64,000 nucleotides of DNA, taken from NCBI GenBank assembly GCA_002901265.1, contig PPHI01000038.1, forward strand, positions 1-64,000. The letters run 5' to 3'. The notes under the pieces are model-generated. The model saw only the letters and a list, made by a program, of their open reading frames with translations. It had not been told where the DNA came from and did not search any database. Every line of letters starts with the position of its first letter. Positions within the stretch are counted from its first letter, which is position 1. A program made the translations under genes and the position numbers. This document shows positions 46,183-55,201 of the stretch, in pieces. This DNA comes from Rhodopirellula baltica (GTDB lineage: Bacteria; Planctomycetota; Planctomycetia; Pirellulales; Pirellulaceae).

Positions 46183-46308
46183 GCGAACGGCCATTGCCCG
46201 CTCATTGCGGGAGACAAGACGTCACACTGCTTCCTTCGTAGACCCCCTCTCACAGAAACACGATCTGCTATGAAGGCGATTGATGAGATGGGGCACGAGA
46301 AGGTCAAA

Positions 46309-46329
46309 GTGATCAATGCATGTGATCAC
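46309..46329. promoter_or_regulatory. inverted repeat, candidate operator
   Basis: GTGATCA-atgcatg-TGATCAC: perfect 7-bp arms with a 7-bp centre that itself holds ATGCAT. It lies about 65 bp upstream of the first leader ORF. The GTGA/TCAC half-sites recall CRP/FNR-type operators, but the spacing is one base off that consensus. Regulator unknown. Confidence 0.35.
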
Positions 46330-46393
46330 CGTTTCGCGAGTGGCACACGAATTCCAACGAAGTGACATTCATCGTCATCAAGGAGGAATTCAA

Positions 46394-46480
46394 TTGCTGG
46401 GTTTTGCGGGAAAGTCGTGTTGGCGACTGACTCAAGTTCAGTTCAGTGAACAAAGAATTGCAAGGAATTGGAACCGTTGA
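46394..46480 (+). CDS. possible 28-aa leader peptide
   Basis: A TTG start at 46394 with a near-perfect AGGAGG seven bases upstream opens a 28-codon frame (MLGFAGKSCWRLTQVQF ...). Its stop overlaps the TTG of the next small frame as TTGA. Composition is mixed, with no membrane segment. The strong ribosome-binding site is the main support; it may be the true translation entry for the kinase transcript. Confidence 0.4.
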   Translation: MLGFAGKSCWRLTQVQFSEQRIARNWNR

Positions 46481-46713
46481 CAACGCTCAAGCCACCTCAG
46501 CGAAAACCCGATGATTTGCTGCATAGCTGTCTGTATCGCGACCTCAATTTCGACTCGATTTCTCACTCCGATTCAATCATCGAGTCGGATTCGACACTCG
46601 ACGTCGCGACCGCGGTTCAAGACGCTATCCAAGAAATCCGGCGACACTCGAAGGCACCGTCTTTTGTAGCAATCAACTCTGTCGATTGCGTCGCAGAAGG
46701 CTTCCTACCATGA
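46477..46713 (+). CDS. small protein coupled to the histidine kinase
   Basis: A 78-aa acidic soluble protein (MTTLKPPQRKPDDLL ... then a Ser/Asp-rich stretch, then an amphipathic helix VATAVQDAIQEIRRHSK). Its TGA overlaps the ATG of the kinase gene as ATGA, and its own TTG overlaps the stop of the leader ORF. A TTG at 46468 could also start it. I recognise no family. Two stop-start overlaps in a row make coding plausible. It might modulate the kinase, but that is inference. Confidence 0.5.
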   Translation: MTTLKPPQRKPDDLLHSCLYRDLNFDSISHSDSIIESDSTLDVATAVQDAIQEIRRHSKAPSFVAINSVDCVAEGFLP

Positions 46714-48743
46714 CCGTAGTAGTAAAGCCAATGACCCCACCACCAATCGTCGCCCGCGACTATCGGATCCTCGTGGTTACCCCCAACCACGACGACTTCG
46801 AGTTGCTGTCCAAAATTTTGAGGAAAGGTCAAGCGAGTGACCCACATGGATGTCGCTTTATCTTGCACCATATTGACGATTGTTGTCGGGCACTAACAGC
46901 CGCGAAAGAATGGAATCCCGACCTGATCTTCCTGGATGAAAAGCTGCAATGTGAGCCGAATGAACCGCCCGTCACCAAAATCCAACGTGAACGCCCCGAC
47001 ATACCGATTGTAATTCTGACGGGACATAGCAACGAGTTTGTGGCCGCGAACGTCTTTCATGGAAACGTTCGAGACTTTGTCAGCAAATCGAGAATGCGTT
47101 TCGATTCACTGTTCTCGGTTATCCGCGATGCAACCGCTGCTGAACAAAGCGATCAGGCCGAAGAAACCAATCTGTCCATCCTGATCGTAGACAATAGCAG
47201 CAACGATCGCGGATGGATCGCACGGAATATCGAACGTTTACCTAGCTATCAAGTAATCGCGATTACCGCCGCAACAATCGAGCAAGCCAACGACGTTCTG
47301 GCAGACCAGTTACCGGATTGCATTCTGATTGATGATTCCTTTCCCGGTGAAGCGACGTTGCACTTCATTCGCAAAGCCATCTTGGAACATCCGTTTCTCC
47401 CCGTGATCACGCTGACGAGACTCGGTCGTGAATCGTTCGCTACCGAATCAATACGGACCGGTGCGCAGCACTATCTGGTCAAGGCAACACTGACGGCAGA
47501 GATACTCGACTGTGCGATTCGATCTGCTGTCGAACAGAAAAACCTGGAACGAAAAATCGCATGTCGTGACGCATACATCTATCAATGTCAACGGAAGGAA
47601 GCCGAATGGCGTGAAAGGCTCGAGTTAGTGGTTCGGTCCGCTGAAGCCGTCATCTGGGACGTCAGTTTTCCCTCCGGAGTAGTCACGGTTAACGACCAAT
47701 TCAGCAAACTCTCTGGTCACAAAGTTGTCGAGAACAAGACGACAATCGATGCCATTACTCGGTTGATTCATCCCGATGACAGCCCCAAAAAACTTTTTCA
47801 CGAGGATGTCGAACCGAACTGCGAGTTTCAAGAAACGGTTGTCCGAATCCATTGTGCCGACGGGAGTTGGAAATGGATTCAATCACGGGGTAAAACGGTG
47901 GAGTGTGACCCTGAGGGAAATCCGATACGCGCGGCAGGGATCTTTCTCGACGTGACCAGTGAGAAGCAATCAGCCGACGAGATCATTCAGAAGAACGAGG
48001 AACTGCAACGGTTCGCGCATGTGACCTCACACGACCTTCGTGAACCTCTGCGGATGATCACGTGCTTCACAGAACTGTTGCGACAAGAGTACTACGACCA
48101 ACTTGACCAGGACGCGCAACGATACATCGACTTTGCCAACAACAACGCAAAGCGAATGCAAGACCTGATCAACGATCTGCTTGAATACTCTCGCTTCGGG
48201 ACGTCAAACGAGAAAGCGACCGATGTCGATCTAAATTCGGCGTTAAACGACATTAAGCACGATCTGTCGATGGCGATTCAAGAATCGGGCGCGTTACTCC
48301 GACACTGCAAACTACCGAGGGTTCGCTGTGTCGCGACAAAGATTTATTCGCTGCTGCAAAACCTGATCGCAAATTCGATCAAATACCGCGACCCCGAGCG
48401 CCCGCTTCTCGTCGACGTACGTGGACGACGCGAAGCGGGCTTCTATATCATCTCGATTGTCGACAACGGCATCGGCATGGATCAAAAGTTCGAAAAGAAA
48501 ATCTTTGAACCGTTCCAACGACTGCATGGGCAAGGCGAGTACTCGGGGACCGGAATCGGGTTAGCGATCTGCAAACGCATCGTCTCCGAATTGGGCGGCC
48601 GAATCTGGGTGGAAACCACGAGGCAGGTTGGTTCAACGTTCCATTTCAGTATCCCAGATCACCTGATTCTCTCCTTGCCTGACGAAGAACAATTCGAATT
48701 TGCTACGGAAGGTCAGGTCGATGATGTGGCTTCGCCAGCATAA
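46710..48743 (+). CDS. histidine kinase with two N-terminal receiver domains and PAS
   Basis: A 677-aa cytoplasmic kinase. Receiver 1 (about 18-135) keeps the phospho-Asp strand (LIFLDEKLQ) but has lost the acidic pair (VTPNH instead of ED/DD), so it is degenerate. Receiver 2 (about 155-275) has IVDNSS, ILIDDSFPG and a conserved Lys in YLVKA. A PAS/PAC fold follows (SAEAVIWDVSFPSG ... DGSWKWIQSRGK), then HisKA with the phospho-His in SHDLREPLRM and HATPase_c with LIANSIKYRD, DNGIGMD and GTGIGLAICK. No TM helices. This type matches phytochrome-like cyanobacterial/planctomycete kinases. Start ATG 46710 is fixed by the ATGA overlap with the small upstream gene. Confidence 0.9.
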   Translation: MTVVVKPMTPPPIVARDYRILVVTPNHDDFELLSKILRKGQASDPHGCRFILHHIDDCCRALTAAKEWNPDLIFLDEKLQCEPNEPPVTKIQRERPDIPIVILTGHSNEFVAANVFHGNVRDFVSKSRMRFDSLFSVIRDATAAEQSDQAEETNLSILIVDNSSNDRGWIARNIERLPSYQVIAITAATIEQANDVLADQLPDCILIDDSFPGEATLHFIRKAILEHPFLPVITLTRLGRESFATESIRTGAQHYLVKATLTAEILDCAIRSAVEQKNLERKIACRDAYIYQCQRKEAEWRERLELVVRSAEAVIWDVSFPSGVVTVNDQFSKLSGHKVVENKTTIDAITRLIHPDDSPKKLFHEDVEPNCEFQETVVRIHCADGSWKWIQSRGKTVECDPEGNPIRAAGIFLDVTSEKQSADEIIQKNEELQRFAHVTSHDLREPLRMITCFTELLRQEYYDQLDQDAQRYIDFANNNAKRMQDLINDLLEYSRFGTSNEKATDVDLNSALNDIKHDLSMAIQESGALLRHCKLPRVRCVATKIYSLLQNLIANSIKYRDPERPLLVDVRGRREAGFYIISIVDNGIGMDQKFEKKIFEPFQRLHGQGEYSGTGIGLAICKRIVSELGGRIWVETTRQVGSTFHFSIPDHLILSLPDEEQFEFATEGQVDDVASPA

Positions 48744-48879
48744 ATCCGCTGGATGTCGGCGAAGCGCCAAACTTGCTGCTTTGCATCCATCACGCACAGG
48801 CTCGAACCTTGAATTCTATCGGGGGGTTCGGTATGGTGATCACACTGGTGTGATCATTGTACGTCGCCGAGCCAGATGC

Positions 48880-49641
48880 ATGTCACAACATCTTGAAGCA
48901 GTCGAAGTTGGCCCCGTTCCAGAACACTTGCGTCCAGCGCTTGCCAGTCTTCTGACAGCGAACATTTATGCCGAGCAATCCGACAGTTGTCGTTGGGATT
49001 TCGCGGTAGAAATTGAACAGCTGTCGTCACTTGCGCTCGTCCCAAATGACTTCCGATGGTTGGTTCGCAACGGGTTAGTCGAACATCAACGAGAAATCAC
49101 GTTAGAAAACGATAATGGTCGTTCGTTTCGAAAGACAGGTGATTTGACGTTTGCTAAACGAACCTGTTTCGTTTTAACGGACAAAGGGATTCGTTGTGCT
49201 GCCGGAATCGCAGCCGTGCCCAAAGACATCCTGGACCTCATTGAGCAACCGCTTCGCCGTCAAACAACAGCGGTGTCCAACAGCGCTCAAAAAATTTTCC
49301 CAATATCAAAGTTGCCAACGTCAACTCCGTCTCCGCAGTGGGACTCGGAGCGACGCGTGCTTCATTTTCGCGGCGCGATCGTCAAACATTTCAAATGGGT
49401 TGCACACAATCAGCAGGCCGTCTTGAACGCATTCGAAGAGGACGGCTGGCCACCGAGAATCGATGACCCGCTGCCCGGACAACCTGAACAAGACTCGAAA
49501 CGCCGGCTCAGTGATACGATCAAGTGTTTGAATCGGAAACAACTGCATCCACTCATTCACTTCCGAGGTGATGGCACCGGCGAAGGAGTTATCTGGGAAC
49601 TCACTCGTCAGCAAGTGACGGATCGTCCAACGACGAAGTGA
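48880..49641 (+). CDS. conserved hypothetical protein, possible winged helix
   Basis: A 253-aa soluble protein, start ATG at 48880 (an upstream frame overlaps the kinase end and is rejected). The first 120 residues look like a helical winged-helix module (LRPALASLLTANIYAEQS, CFVLTDKGIRCAAGI). The C-terminal block ERRVLHFRGAIVKHFKWVAH and DTIKCLNRKQLHPLIHFRGD is a pattern I associate with conserved planctomycete proteins, also helix-turn-helix-like. No enzyme motif. Function unknown; it may regulate the neighbouring signalling genes. The stop lies 6 bp from that of the convergent subtilase. Confidence 0.7.
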   Translation: MSQHLEAVEVGPVPEHLRPALASLLTANIYAEQSDSCRWDFAVEIEQLSSLALVPNDFRWLVRNGLVEHQREITLENDNGRSFRKTGDLTFAKRTCFVLTDKGIRCAAGIAAVPKDILDLIEQPLRRQTTAVSNSAQKIFPISKLPTSTPSPQWDSERRVLHFRGAIVKHFKWVAHNQQAVLNAFEEDGWPPRIDDPLPGQPEQDSKRRLSDTIKCLNRKQLHPLIHFRGDGTGEGVIWELTRQQVTDRPTTK

Positions 49642-49647
49642 TTGCGG

Positions 49648-50832
49648 CTACTGTGGTGCCCGCACGATTCCATTCCCAACGTCGTCAAATGTCGATCCGA
49701 TAATCGGCTCCGCGGTGGCAAGGGTTTTTGCGGCAAGGTTCTCACTCGTTAACTGCACTCCGACGCGGTTCAGATACTCTGCCCAAAGTGCGGCACATCC
49801 AGCCACGTGCGGTGTCGCCATGCTGGTACCGTTGATGGTTCGCAGCGCATGATCGCCGCCAATCCAAGCGGATGTTACGCTGACGCCAGGCCCTGACAGG
49901 TTGCACTGGGTGTTGGAAAAATTGGCAACGCTCAGGTTTCCAACCTGAGAACGTTGGAGAGCACCGACAGAGATCATGCCATCACCGGCTGCCGGGGGCG
50001 AGACAGCGATTTCATACCTCGGGCGATCGCTTTCATTTCCTGACGCCGCAACAATGATCGCCGCCTGAGAGAACGGATTGCCGGCATCAAGCAACGCGGT
50101 CAAGCTGCTAAACAAATTCACATTCGCTCGGTACTGTTCCAAAGCGATCGATGTCGCAGCGGCGATTGGATACCCCTGACTTCTAACCAAGTAGTCTACG
50201 AATCCTGGGAAATCGATTCCAAGTGACATCGAGATGACGTTGGCGCCGCCTTCATAGGCCCAATTGATCGCGTTCGCCAAACTGGCCGAACTGCCGCCTC
50301 CCGGGCCGAGGACTTTACCGATTAACGCTTTCCTCACGCCTCGAGCAACACCGATGCGAAGTCCGTTGACATCACGTCCGAAGATGGTTGCCGCACAGTG
50401 TGTTCCGTGACCGTTCTCGTCATCGGGTCCTCCTTGCGTGAAGTTGCGGCGTTCGAGCGCAACACCGCTGAACGCGACGTGTGTCGGGTTGATTCCGGTG
50501 TCCAGTACAGCGACAACGACACCCGAACCATCGTATGAGCTGGTGTGCGCTCCTACGGCTTCGATTCCCCAAGTGTTTCCCACCGCACTTGGCGTATGCT
50601 CTTGGCCGCCAACGGGTTCGATCAGTTTCAGCGGCATCGAGTCGACAATCATACTTACATCTGGATCGCGACGCAGATCCGCAGTGTCTGCGTCGGTCAT
50701 CATCTCAGAGTCGACTTCGACACCGACGACTTGAGGCAATCGCGCGATCTCCGCCATCGGGCCGGCCGCGAGACTTCTTCGGAACGTTTTCTTCGCTCTC
50801 AAGACGATCCGCTCTTTCATCTCTCCCGACAT
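49648..50832 (-). CDS. subtilisin-like serine protease (S8)
   Basis: A 394-aa peptidase with a complete catalytic set: Asp in VAVLDTGINPTH, His in GHGTHCAATIFG, oxyanion Asn in VAASGNESDR and Ser in NGTSMATPHVAGC. An I9-like prosegment of about 75 residues (LPQVVGVEVDSEM) comes first. No N-terminal signal peptide is visible, which is unusual for a subtilase, so it may act in the cytoplasm or leave by another route. Start ATG 50832. Convergent with the hypothetical before it and with about 500 bp of empty sequence upstream. Confidence 0.9.
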   Translation of the reverse strand: MSGEMKERIVLRAKKTFRRSLAAGPMAEIARLPQVVGVEVDSEMMTDADTADLRRDPDVSMIVDSMPLKLIEPVGGQEHTPSAVGNTWGIEAVGAHTSSYDGSGVVVAVLDTGINPTHVAFSGVALERRNFTQGGPDDENGHGTHCAATIFGRDVNGLRIGVARGVRKALIGKVLGPGGGSSASLANAINWAYEGGANVISMSLGIDFPGFVDYLVRSQGYPIAAATSIALEQYRANVNLFSSLTALLDAGNPFSQAAIIVAASGNESDRPRYEIAVSPPAAGDGMISVGALQRSQVGNLSVANFSNTQCNLSGPGVSVTSAWIGGDHALRTINGTSMATPHVAGCAALWAEYLNRVGVQLTSENLAAKTLATAEPIIGSTFDDVGNGIVRAPQ

Positions 50833-51330
50833 TCCACGCTCCTGTGCGCAGCTGAACTCTGCGCTGCTGATTTGACACCGAATGATTTGTCACACACCTA
50901 CGAGACATAAATCATCGAGCCGAAATCGATCGGAAACTACGGAAGTCTATTGGTATGAGGATTCCGGTTGTGTTCCGTAGCAACAGCGAAGAGGACGTTG
51001 AAAACCTCGGCTTCTCAAATCTACCGACGATCGGAATGGATTCACAAGCGGCGTGAATCGGCAAAAGACGCGAACCACCCTGAGGGAATCCTTCCCCCAA
51101 AGTAATTCGATAGTTCGACAATCGAACCTGAGCTGGCTGAACGCCCATTTGCCCCTAATCAAGTGGGCGGTCGACAGTGGATCGGTTCGCCGATCAATCC
51201 TCCGGCCGTTTCGTCGATGCACCTGCAACGTACAACGCGTTGCATTGATCCTATTGAAGTGCAAAACCGGCCGCGCAGCCCCGCGCGAGGGCTTTGGCAT
51301 GTGATGATCGTCTCCCCATTCGCTGTGTAG
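50833..51330. other. intergenic region without recognisable features
   Basis: About 500 bp between the subtilase start and the end of the double-receiver gene. No reading frame with family motifs, no repeat and no clear hairpin was seen. It should hold the subtilase promoter on the minus strand. Confidence 0.3.
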
Positions 51331-52251
51331 TTAGACGCACACCTCTGTCCGAAGTTGCATCTCGCTCCAGAGTCGATCCCAAGAGCACGGCTTGTTTAAA
51401 AATGCGGCGGCACCGAGGTTCAGCACCTTTCGCTTGAGCGCATTGTTGACATGGCCCGTCACAACAATCACCGGTATCTCACGTGTAATCGGATTGTCTT
51501 TTAAACGGCCCAGTACGTAGTCACCTTGGACGTCTTGCATTTCGTAGTCCAAGATGATCGCCATCAGATCCTGCTGGATCGCTTCACGAAAACCATTCAG
51601 ACCTTCGAGTGAGTGATAGACCTGAACCCCTTTGCTCTCGAACCGACGACGCAGTAGCCCACCCCACGCCGGATCATCATCAATGATTAAGACAGAAGGT
51701 TTACGTGGCTCGGTGGACGGCGGCTCGAAACCGGATTCCATCTCGGATCGCATGTCGAGCGCGTTGAGAAACTCTTCGACCGACAAATCTTCTTCTGCAG
51801 CTTCGACACCGGTTTGTGGTGATTCACTCGGTGCGTTAGGCGGCGCGAGCGTTTTCTTTACGACGGGCTTCTCATTCTGGAGAAGATTGCTTTTGATCAG
51901 CTTTTCGAGCGTCGGCCAAATAGCACCGGACTTCGCGACGTGATGCGCCGAGATCTGTCTGCAACGCTCCTTGATCTCGCTGTCCTCTTTGCCGGTGAGT
52001 ACGACAATCGGGATATCTTTCAGCTCGGCATGGTTCGCGATCATTTCACAAACGGCCATCCCGTTACCGCGTGGCATGTTCACATCGATACAGACCATGT
52101 CAGGTCGGAGCACATTGGTCGTCGTGAGCGCAGTCATCGCGTTTCGCGCATAGACGACTTCGATATTGGGGCTGATCGACTTGCACTTTGCGACGAGTAG
52201 ACGAAGTAAATCAGGGTCATCATCAGCGAATAAGATTGTCTTATGTGTCAT
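51331..52251 (-). CDS. response regulator with two receiver domains
   Basis: A 306-aa protein made of two CheY-like receivers joined by an acidic linker of about 70 residues. Receiver 1: ILFADDDPDLL, phospho-Asp in CIDVNMPRGNG, Lys in HVAKSG. Receiver 2: LIIDDDPAWGG, IILDYEMQDVQG, FLNKPCSW. Both sets of active-site residues are intact and no output domain is present, so it most likely passes phosphate within a relay. ATG 52251 is chosen over the frame start at 52317 because it puts strand 1 at the N-terminus. It is the last gene of the minus-strand signalling group, 164 bp after the single-receiver gene. Confidence 0.9.
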   Translation of the reverse strand: MTHKTILFADDDPDLLRLLVAKCKSISPNIEVVYARNAMTALTTTNVLRPDMVCIDVNMPRGNGMAVCEMIANHAELKDIPIVVLTGKEDSEIKERCRQISAHHVAKSGAIWPTLEKLIKSNLLQNEKPVVKKTLAPPNAPSESPQTGVEAAEEDLSVEEFLNALDMRSEMESGFEPPSTEPRKPSVLIIDDDPAWGGLLRRRFESKGVQVYHSLEGLNGFREAIQQDLMAIILDYEMQDVQGDYVLGRLKDNPITREIPVIVVTGHVNNALKRKVLNLGAAAFLNKPCSWDRLWSEMQLRTEVCV

Positions 52252-52415
52252 CGTTGTCAGGCTCTGGTAAAATGTTTGGTGGGCAGTTGCGATCATCGTC
52301 CTGTAGAACGTTCTCAAGCGATCTCTTTAAACGGCCGTCCAAATTGAACCTGCCGCAACGGGGTCAACTCACACGCCGGCAAATGGGGCGTGTGACATCT
52401 TGCTCAACAACCGAA

Positions 52416-52775
52416 TTAGACGATTGCTTTCACGGCTTCGTGTAAGCGTGAGAACTGAAACGGCTTACGGACGAAGAACCGCGCCCCCGCATCGATGGTG
52501 GTCCGCTGGTCAGCGACACTGGCTGACAACATAATCACTGGGATGTTGGCGGTTTCCTGATCGTCCTTCAGCACACGCAGTGCCTGCATGCCGTCCATCT
52601 TCGGCATCCGAACGTCCATTAGGATCGCGTTGGGCCGATGCTCTTTCGCCATCTTCACACCATCGGCGCCGTTCATTGCGGTGATGGTTTCGTACCCTTG
52701 AGACTTCAGCCGCAATTGGACACTGCTAGCGATTTGCTCTTCGTCGTCGACAATCAGGATTAATCGATCAGACAT
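52416..52775 (-). CDS. single-domain response regulator (CheY-like)
   Basis: A 119-aa stand-alone receiver: acidic pair in LIVDDEEQI, phospho-Asp in ILMDVRMPKMDG, Thr/Ser position in IMLSASV and Lys in VRKPF. No output domain. The ATG at 52775 has AAAGGAGA five to six bases upstream and overlaps the 3' end of the receiver-kinase gene by 8 bp, so the two are coupled. It is the natural phospho-acceptor of that kinase. Confidence 0.93.
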   Translation of the reverse strand: MSDRLILIVDDEEQIASSVQLRLKSQGYETITAMNGADGVKMAKEHRPNAILMDVRMPKMDGMQALRVLKDDQETANIPVIMLSASVADQRTTIDAGARFFVRKPFQFSRLHEAVKAIV

Positions 52776-54303
52776 AACAAGTCTCCTTTGGCGCGATGGC
52801 CAAGTTGTCGACCAAGCTTCCAATCGCGTCTTCGATCACTTGCGTTTGCCCGATCTTGATCGCGATCTCTGAAAGAGGGCCTTGGGGGCGATTTCGGCTC
52901 AAAAACTCATGCTCGTTGATGATCCGTTTCTTCACACTTTCCAGCTCGAACCGCGGGGTGTTCACCAACAGGGTCCACTGGTCAGGCTTCGTGCGACACA
53001 CGAGATCGTAGGGTCGCACAAGGTACCGAAGAAACGAATCCACTTCGTCAGCTTCTTCGACCGACGTGCAACTGACGTTGACAGTGCTGACGGCATCGCA
53101 AATTTCTGGCTGGAGTTTTAGCCAGTTCAAATACCGTTTGACGGTCCCGGTCGGGTGTGCGATCGGGAGGGTAAATCGAAACGTGCTGCCTTTTTGCAGT
53201 TCGCTGTCGACGTGCATCTCGCCGAAGTTCAAGTTCACCAACGTTTGGGCGATGTTCAGACCGAGGCCAAAGCCCTTGGTCGAATGATAGATCGGCCCGC
53301 TTCCCAGCTGTGAGAACCGCTGGAAAATCTCTTCGAGTTTGTCCTGTGGGATGCCGTGCCCGTCATCCGTTACCGAGAACTCGATTTCTTCGTCGGAAAT
53401 CTTTCGAACAATGATCGACACATTTCCACGATCGCTGGCAAACTTCAATGCGTTGATTGTCAAGTTGATGACCACTCGACCGACTTTTTCCGCGTCGCAA
53501 TAGACCTGGGGCAGGTCCGGTTCTATCTCGGTGGTTAAATTGACTTGCCTGACCTGAGCCTTTCGCATCAACGAAGACTCGACATGTTCCAAGATCTCTT
53601 CGACGTCGTGGGCATCGCGAGAAATCCCCATCACGCCGGATTCCAGACGACTGACATCCAACATGTCGTTAACCATGTTGTTCAAGTCATTGCCGCGATC
53701 AGCAATGACGTCTAGAAATCGACGCTGCTCGTCATTCACTTCGCCAACGATGCCTTCGCTGATGATCGACGCATATTCGATGATCACCGTCAACGGCGTG
53801 CGGAATTCATGCGAGATATTGTCGATCGACTGCTGGGCAGCTTCGCAAAGCTCTTGCAGTTTCGCGTTCTTGTTTTCCAACAGGTGCTTGCTTTCTTCCA
53901 CATCCGCCAACAGACGTTCATTCTCCGACCACATGTGCTGCCGTTCGATCGAATGGCGAATGCTGCGAGTCAACGTGTACTCGTTCGCGTGGTCTTTGAC
54001 GATGTAGTCTTGTGCTCCCCGGCGAATCGCTTCGATCGCGACTTCATCGTTCGGCAGTGATGTCAGCACAATCACCGGCGCGGTCGGAACGCGCTCGATG
54101 ACATGTTCAACACTGGAAAGCCCGTCGCTGTCGGGCAGCGTTAAATCGGTCAAAATAATATCGAACGATTCCAAATCGGGCCTCGCCAAGGCGGCTTCCA
54201 AGCGAGATTCAGAATGAAAATCGACTTGTTCATGCGAGGCACGGAGTGCGCGTGAAACGAGTTCCGCGTCACCAGGGTTGTCCTCGATCAGCAGGATTCT
54301 CAT
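52768..54303 (-). CDS. histidine kinase with N-terminal receiver
   Basis: A 511-aa cytoplasmic kinase. An intact receiver comes first (LLIEDNPGDAE, ILTDLTLPDSDG, YIVKDHAN), then a helical linker and a HisKA domain with NISHEFRTPLTVII, then HATPase_c with LTINALKF, DDGHGIPQDK and GFGLGLNIAQ. An extra C-terminal region of about 130 residues has no motif I know. No TM helices. The start overlaps the upstream receiver gene as ATGA (54300-54303), and the stop overlaps the downstream CheY-like gene. Part of a local phosphorelay. Confidence 0.92.
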   Translation of the reverse strand: MRILLIEDNPGDAELVSRALRASHEQVDFHSESRLEAALARPDLESFDIILTDLTLPDSDGLSSVEHVIERVPTAPVIVLTSLPNDEVAIEAIRRGAQDYIVKDHANEYTLTRSIRHSIERQHMWSENERLLADVEESKHLLENKNAKLQELCEAAQQSIDNISHEFRTPLTVIIEYASIISEGIVGEVNDEQRRFLDVIADRGNDLNNMVNDMLDVSRLESGVMGISRDAHDVEEILEHVESSLMRKAQVRQVNLTTEIEPDLPQVYCDAEKVGRVVINLTINALKFASDRGNVSIIVRKISDEEIEFSVTDDGHGIPQDKLEEIFQRFSQLGSGPIYHSTKGFGLGLNIAQTLVNLNFGEMHVDSELQKGSTFRFTLPIAHPTGTVKRYLNWLKLQPEICDAVSTVNVSCTSVEEADEVDSFLRYLVRPYDLVCRTKPDQWTLLVNTPRFELESVKKRIINEHEFLSRNRPQGPLSEIAIKIGQTQVIEDAIGSLVDNLAIAPKETCYV

Positions 54304-54824
54304 TGCGCCCTCCTACGCATGCGGCGACGGCGTTTCTCAAACGTCGATCGCTCTTCCGGTGGAATCTCGGGAACTTTGACGTAACGCGAAATGACTTCCA
54401 GCAGATCGCAAAACTCGACCGGCTTAGTCAAAAACTCGTCCGCCCCAGCGCTCAGGATCTGCTTGCGGAGCTTTGGATCACGCATGCCCGTCAATACGAT
54501 GACCGGGATGTGTTGCGTGCAGGCGTTTGCACGAATCGAAGAGAGGACGAACTCCCCATTACCGTTGGGCATGGCGAGGTCCATGATGATCAGGTTAGGG
54601 TGATTTGTGGTGGCTTCCCAAAATCCTTGGGTACCAAAGTACGCCGGATGGACTTCAAGTCCGTATCGTCCAAGACGTAACTGAATGGATCGTGATACAT
54701 CGGGATCATCGTCGATGCACAAGATCCTTGGTGTCATATGCCCATGAGCTTGTTGAAGTTTGTCGACAGCTTTTGCGGTGGTACGTTCGAAGGTGTGTTC
54801 TTTTATTGCAGTTGCTGAAGTCAT
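54300..54824 (-). CDS. single-domain response regulator
   Basis: A 174-aa receiver protein with an N-terminal helical extension of about 30 residues and a basic tail (KRRRRMRRRAQ). Receiver residues are intact: LCIDDDPDVS, IIMDLAMPNGNG, VLTGMRD and FLTKPVEF. First gene of the minus-strand signalling group; ATGA overlap with the receiver-kinase. ATG 54824 follows GAGAACAGC and starts the recognisable protein; the longer frame to 54875 has no better support. The basic tail could bind nucleic acid, but no DNA-binding domain is present. Confidence 0.9.
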   Translation of the reverse strand: MTSATAIKEHTFERTTAKAVDKLQQAHGHMTPRILCIDDDPDVSRSIQLRLGRYGLEVHPAYFGTQGFWEATTNHPNLIIMDLAMPNGNGEFVLSSIRANACTQHIPVIVLTGMRDPKLRKQILSAGADEFLTKPVEFCDLLEVISRYVKVPEIPPEERSTFEKRRRRMRRRAQ

Positions 54825-55201
54825 GCTGTTCTCCCAGTGAACCCAGCACGGGTATTTAGAAAATGTGAGTTCCAACCAATAGCCTTGATCTTTGACAAGG
54901 CCAACTAGAGTTCCGATTCGAATCCATTGAAGCCATACGGCTAACGGGTAAAGGCCTCTAGCGTCTCACATTGAAGGGAGGGATGACATTTGAAATTGCG
55001 GCCCGGTCAAGACGGTCGCTACATGATTTACCCTAGGGTGATTCCGTAGCAAGTCAAGCAAAAGCCAATGCAACTTCATGATCTATTCCCCCGACAATGT
55101 TCTGTCTTTAGCGGTGTTGTGCTTACCGTTGCGAAACGTTATCGCTCGCATCCGCTTCATTTGACAACGAGGTTTTCGTTGTCTGCTGCCCCCCGTAACG
55201 C
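54825..55201. other. intergenic region with a terminator-like hairpin
   Basis: Gap of 377 bp between the signalling group and the haem chemoreceptor. It should hold the promoter of the signalling group. The only clear structure is the hairpin at 55163-55183, listed separately. Confidence 0.35.
55163..55183 (-). terminator. hairpin downstream of the haem chemoreceptor
   Basis: Perfect 8-bp stem GACAACGA / TCGTTGTC with a 5-nt loop, 18 bp after the chemoreceptor stop. No T-run on the minus strand, so only a probable terminator or 3'-end structure. Confidence 0.45.

Larger units (their letters stand above)
45830..46393. other. long intergenic region before the kinase cluster
   Basis: About 560 bp without a supported gene. 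It holds a 7-bp stem TGCCATC / GATGGCA at 46046-46067 with no T-run, a possible promoter at 46153-46182, a perfect inverted repeat at 46309-46329, and an AAGGAGGAATTC ribosome-binding site at 46380-46391. It looks like a regulated leader region. Confidence 0.4.

Noticed and set aside
46270-46365. 31-codon ATG frame upstream of the kinase leader ORF
   Set aside because: No ribosome-binding site before the ATG, and it contains the inverted repeat; length is within chance.
54900-54960. tRNA-like GATTCGAATCC sequence
   Set aside because: The T-loop-like string has no matching acceptor, D or anticodon stems around it.
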